This document shows positions 62,390 through 64,000 of a DNA stretch of 64,000 nucleotides, piece after piece (within the stretch, counting starts at the first letter, position 1; each line of letters starts with the position of its first letter). The DNA is from Rotaria socialis (taxonomy: Eukaryota > Rotifera > Eurotatoria > Philodinida > Philodinidae): positions 301 to 64,300 of the forward strand of contig CAJNYU010001589.1 of NCBI GenBank assembly GCA_905331475.1. The letters are read 5' to 3'. The notes under the pieces were generated by a model. That model was not told the DNA's origin, did no database searches, and was given only the letters and a program-made list of their open reading frames with translations. Made by a program: the position numbers and the translations under genes.

Positions 62390-62517
62390 TGACACAAATG
62401 ACCATTCCTGTGGCAGGATTGACCATTTCTGTGGTACAAAGGACCATTTCTATGGTACAAATGATCATTCCTGTGGCACGATTGACCATTTCTGTGGTAC
62501 AAATGACCAATCTGATG
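62390..62517. repeat. minisatellite, unit about 21 bases, six copies
   Basis: The unit GACCATTTCTGTGGTACAAA repeats about six times with substitutions (CCTGTGGCA and CTATGGTAC variants). On the minus strand it gives a CHRNGHLYHRNG-type frame within a 120-codon open frame that I do not regard as a gene. Confidence 0.8.
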
Positions 62518-63760
62518 GCCCCTAGGGCATTGATACGGCAGAAACCATAGGCGACTGCATGACATGGTCACGGAAAACAGTCCGCTCTGGATATGTCTTG
62601 AGTGGAGCGGTGAGCTGATCTCTCTACGGAACTTTGAGCTTACCATCACGAAATTTCCAGACTGTGTATTTTTTGGCTGGGTAACACTCAACCTCTCCGC
62701 CGATTTATGCGCTTTTGAGTACCATTCTGTCCGTTTTCGTCTTCCCTTTTAATGCTTTTACTTGAAACCTTTAATTTTCGTCTAATTCTTACTTCAGTTT
62801 CACTTATTCCCACCCCGCTTACAGATCTGTTTAAAAATATCGCCAACAGCTACTGGCACAAACAACGGATTTTCTGCCCTGTCCATACATTTCTTCTCCT
62901 CAGCACTGTCAGTCTAGGGCCCAGTGAATCGACTTTCGATGTCGATGAACGTTACTTGTTGTTAAATAATGGCGAATCATACAAGGTATGGGTACCACAA
63001 TGATCATTCTCATTTTTATCTAAGAATACTGTGAGCTCACTCGATGAAGTGGATTGAACTTTGTCTACAGACAACGAAAGAAACTGAACTGTAATAAACG
63101 TAGTCGAAGAAAGAATATATACCGTACATAGGGAGAGCAAAAGAAAAAAATGTTATGTATTTTCATATCTCATTTGAGGCTATATACTAAAAAGATTTCA
63201 TGCTATTACATGGCATCAATTGACCACGCATTCTACTATTTGAGTTATCTCTGCATTGAATTCACCTCTGTATTGCTCAGTTATTCTTTAAAAATCTATT
63301 TTTGCTGATGAGATTCTACTAGGAGTAAATGCATTTCAAGGTAAAACGGAGAAAAGATTTGTTTCGCACATTACCTTAGACCTTTGCCAGCTTGTATTTA
63401 ACGAAATGAATGAATGATTATCAATACTAACATTCTCTTTTATATTTATCTTGTTGGAGAAAAATGTTTTACTTTCAACTATCAGGGGTTGTTCTCTAGT
63501 GTGTTCTCTTGAATCCTTCTAATAAATGTTTTTTTTAATCTTTTTGTGCTCTCGCATGTCATATCACCTTCGTCTTGCCTCCATTCTGACTAATTTTGTG
63601 TTTGAAAGAGCCTCTGTACACGTTGTGTCGTCATTCTTATTGTGATGTAAAGTAGGCGATGACATTTTCTTTTCTTTACATATGATTTTCTCCCTTCCTT
63701 TGTCATACACAATCATTCATTCCTTTTAGGGGTGGCGCTTTAACTTTATTTTCCTTTAAA

Positions 63761-63790
63761 AAAGTAAAGTAAAGTAAAGTAAAGTGAAGT
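63761..63790. repeat. (AAAGT)n short tandem repeat
   Basis: Six copies of a five-base AAAGT unit, the last with one change (GAAGT). Confidence 0.9.
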
Positions 63791-64000
63791 ATCTCTAACT
63801 TTACAGAACAAGTAAGATGTAATAAAATAACATAAAGTAAAGTATATAGTTGATGGTTATCGATTTATTAGCTTATTATCAGACATTAATCATATTTTAA
63901 TACGTCAAAAGTTGTGTCGAATTACGGATCGAAGGTTCGAAAGAATTTGAACCTAATTTTCTTCCATTGAGAGTCAGCATTGACCCCTGAATATTTTTCA

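Larger units (their letters stand above)
62093..64000. other. right flank without a supported gene
   Basis: Upstream region of the helicase-PARP gene. It contains a minisatellite and a pentamer repeat, listed separately. Frames at 62564-63003 on the plus strand are short and have no recognisable domain. No promoter element was identified. Confidence 0.5.

Noticed and set aside
62329..62691. 120-codon frame with repeated CHRNGHLYHRNG
   Set aside because: It is simply the translation of the 21-base minisatellite.
1..64000. CRISPR arrays, operons, phage or bacterial mobile elements
   Set aside because: The sequence is spliced eukaryotic DNA. The repeats are foldbacks, MITEs and microsatellites, not regularly spaced direct repeats.

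Overview
This window reads as animal (metazoan) nuclear DNA. It is AT-rich, has many spliced genes whose introns are mostly 50-70 bases with GT...AG ends, and carries clearly animal families: nuclear factor I, a Hox1/labial homeobox gene, a LIN-41/TRIM71-type NHL protein, LSM14 and sterol O-acyltransferase. The very short introns, dense small foldback elements and dispersed GGGTGTGGGTG motifs (close to the TGTGGG-type telomere repeat described for bdelloid rotifers) suggest a bdelloid rotifer. That is an inference; no species is claimed.

Layout. 1-4.0 kb is repeat-rich and contains the first of two single-N assembly joins. 4.0-6.4 kb (-) is a membrane-anchored cholinesterase-like carboxylesterase whose third intron holds the second N join. 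8.6-11 kb has a small membrane-protein ORF, a broken membrane-protein gene cut by a MITE-like element, and a foldback element. 12.1-17.7 kb (-) is a 14-exon NFI gene with a TA-flanked MITE in one intron. 22.2-23.4 kb (-) is a solitary Hox1 gene. 25.0-27.9 kb (+) is a secreted protein of 13 EGF repeats. 29.4-32.5 kb (-) is the TRIM71/LIN-41 homologue. 34.3-37.8 kb (-) is sterol O-acyltransferase, head to head with LSM14 (39.2-40.9 kb, +). 41-52 kb is accessory-looking: duplicated blocks, foldbacks, GT-rich hairpins, a tRNA-like sequence, decayed coding pieces and an intronless RanBP2-finger gene.

52.4-62.1 kb (-) holds the most unusual gene. Seven exons join in frame into a predicted 2231-residue protein with ankyrin repeats, a WWE-like domain, a complete DEAH-type helicase with its C-terminal region, a nucleotidyltransferase-like domain (GG-x-VRD plus D-x-D) and a C-terminal PARP domain with a predicted H-Y-E triad. 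Its second intron contains a foldback with arms of about 245 bases. Exon joins were worked out by eye from reading frame and splice signals and checked for phase; no search or transcript data were available. The remaining >300-base gaps are described one by one.
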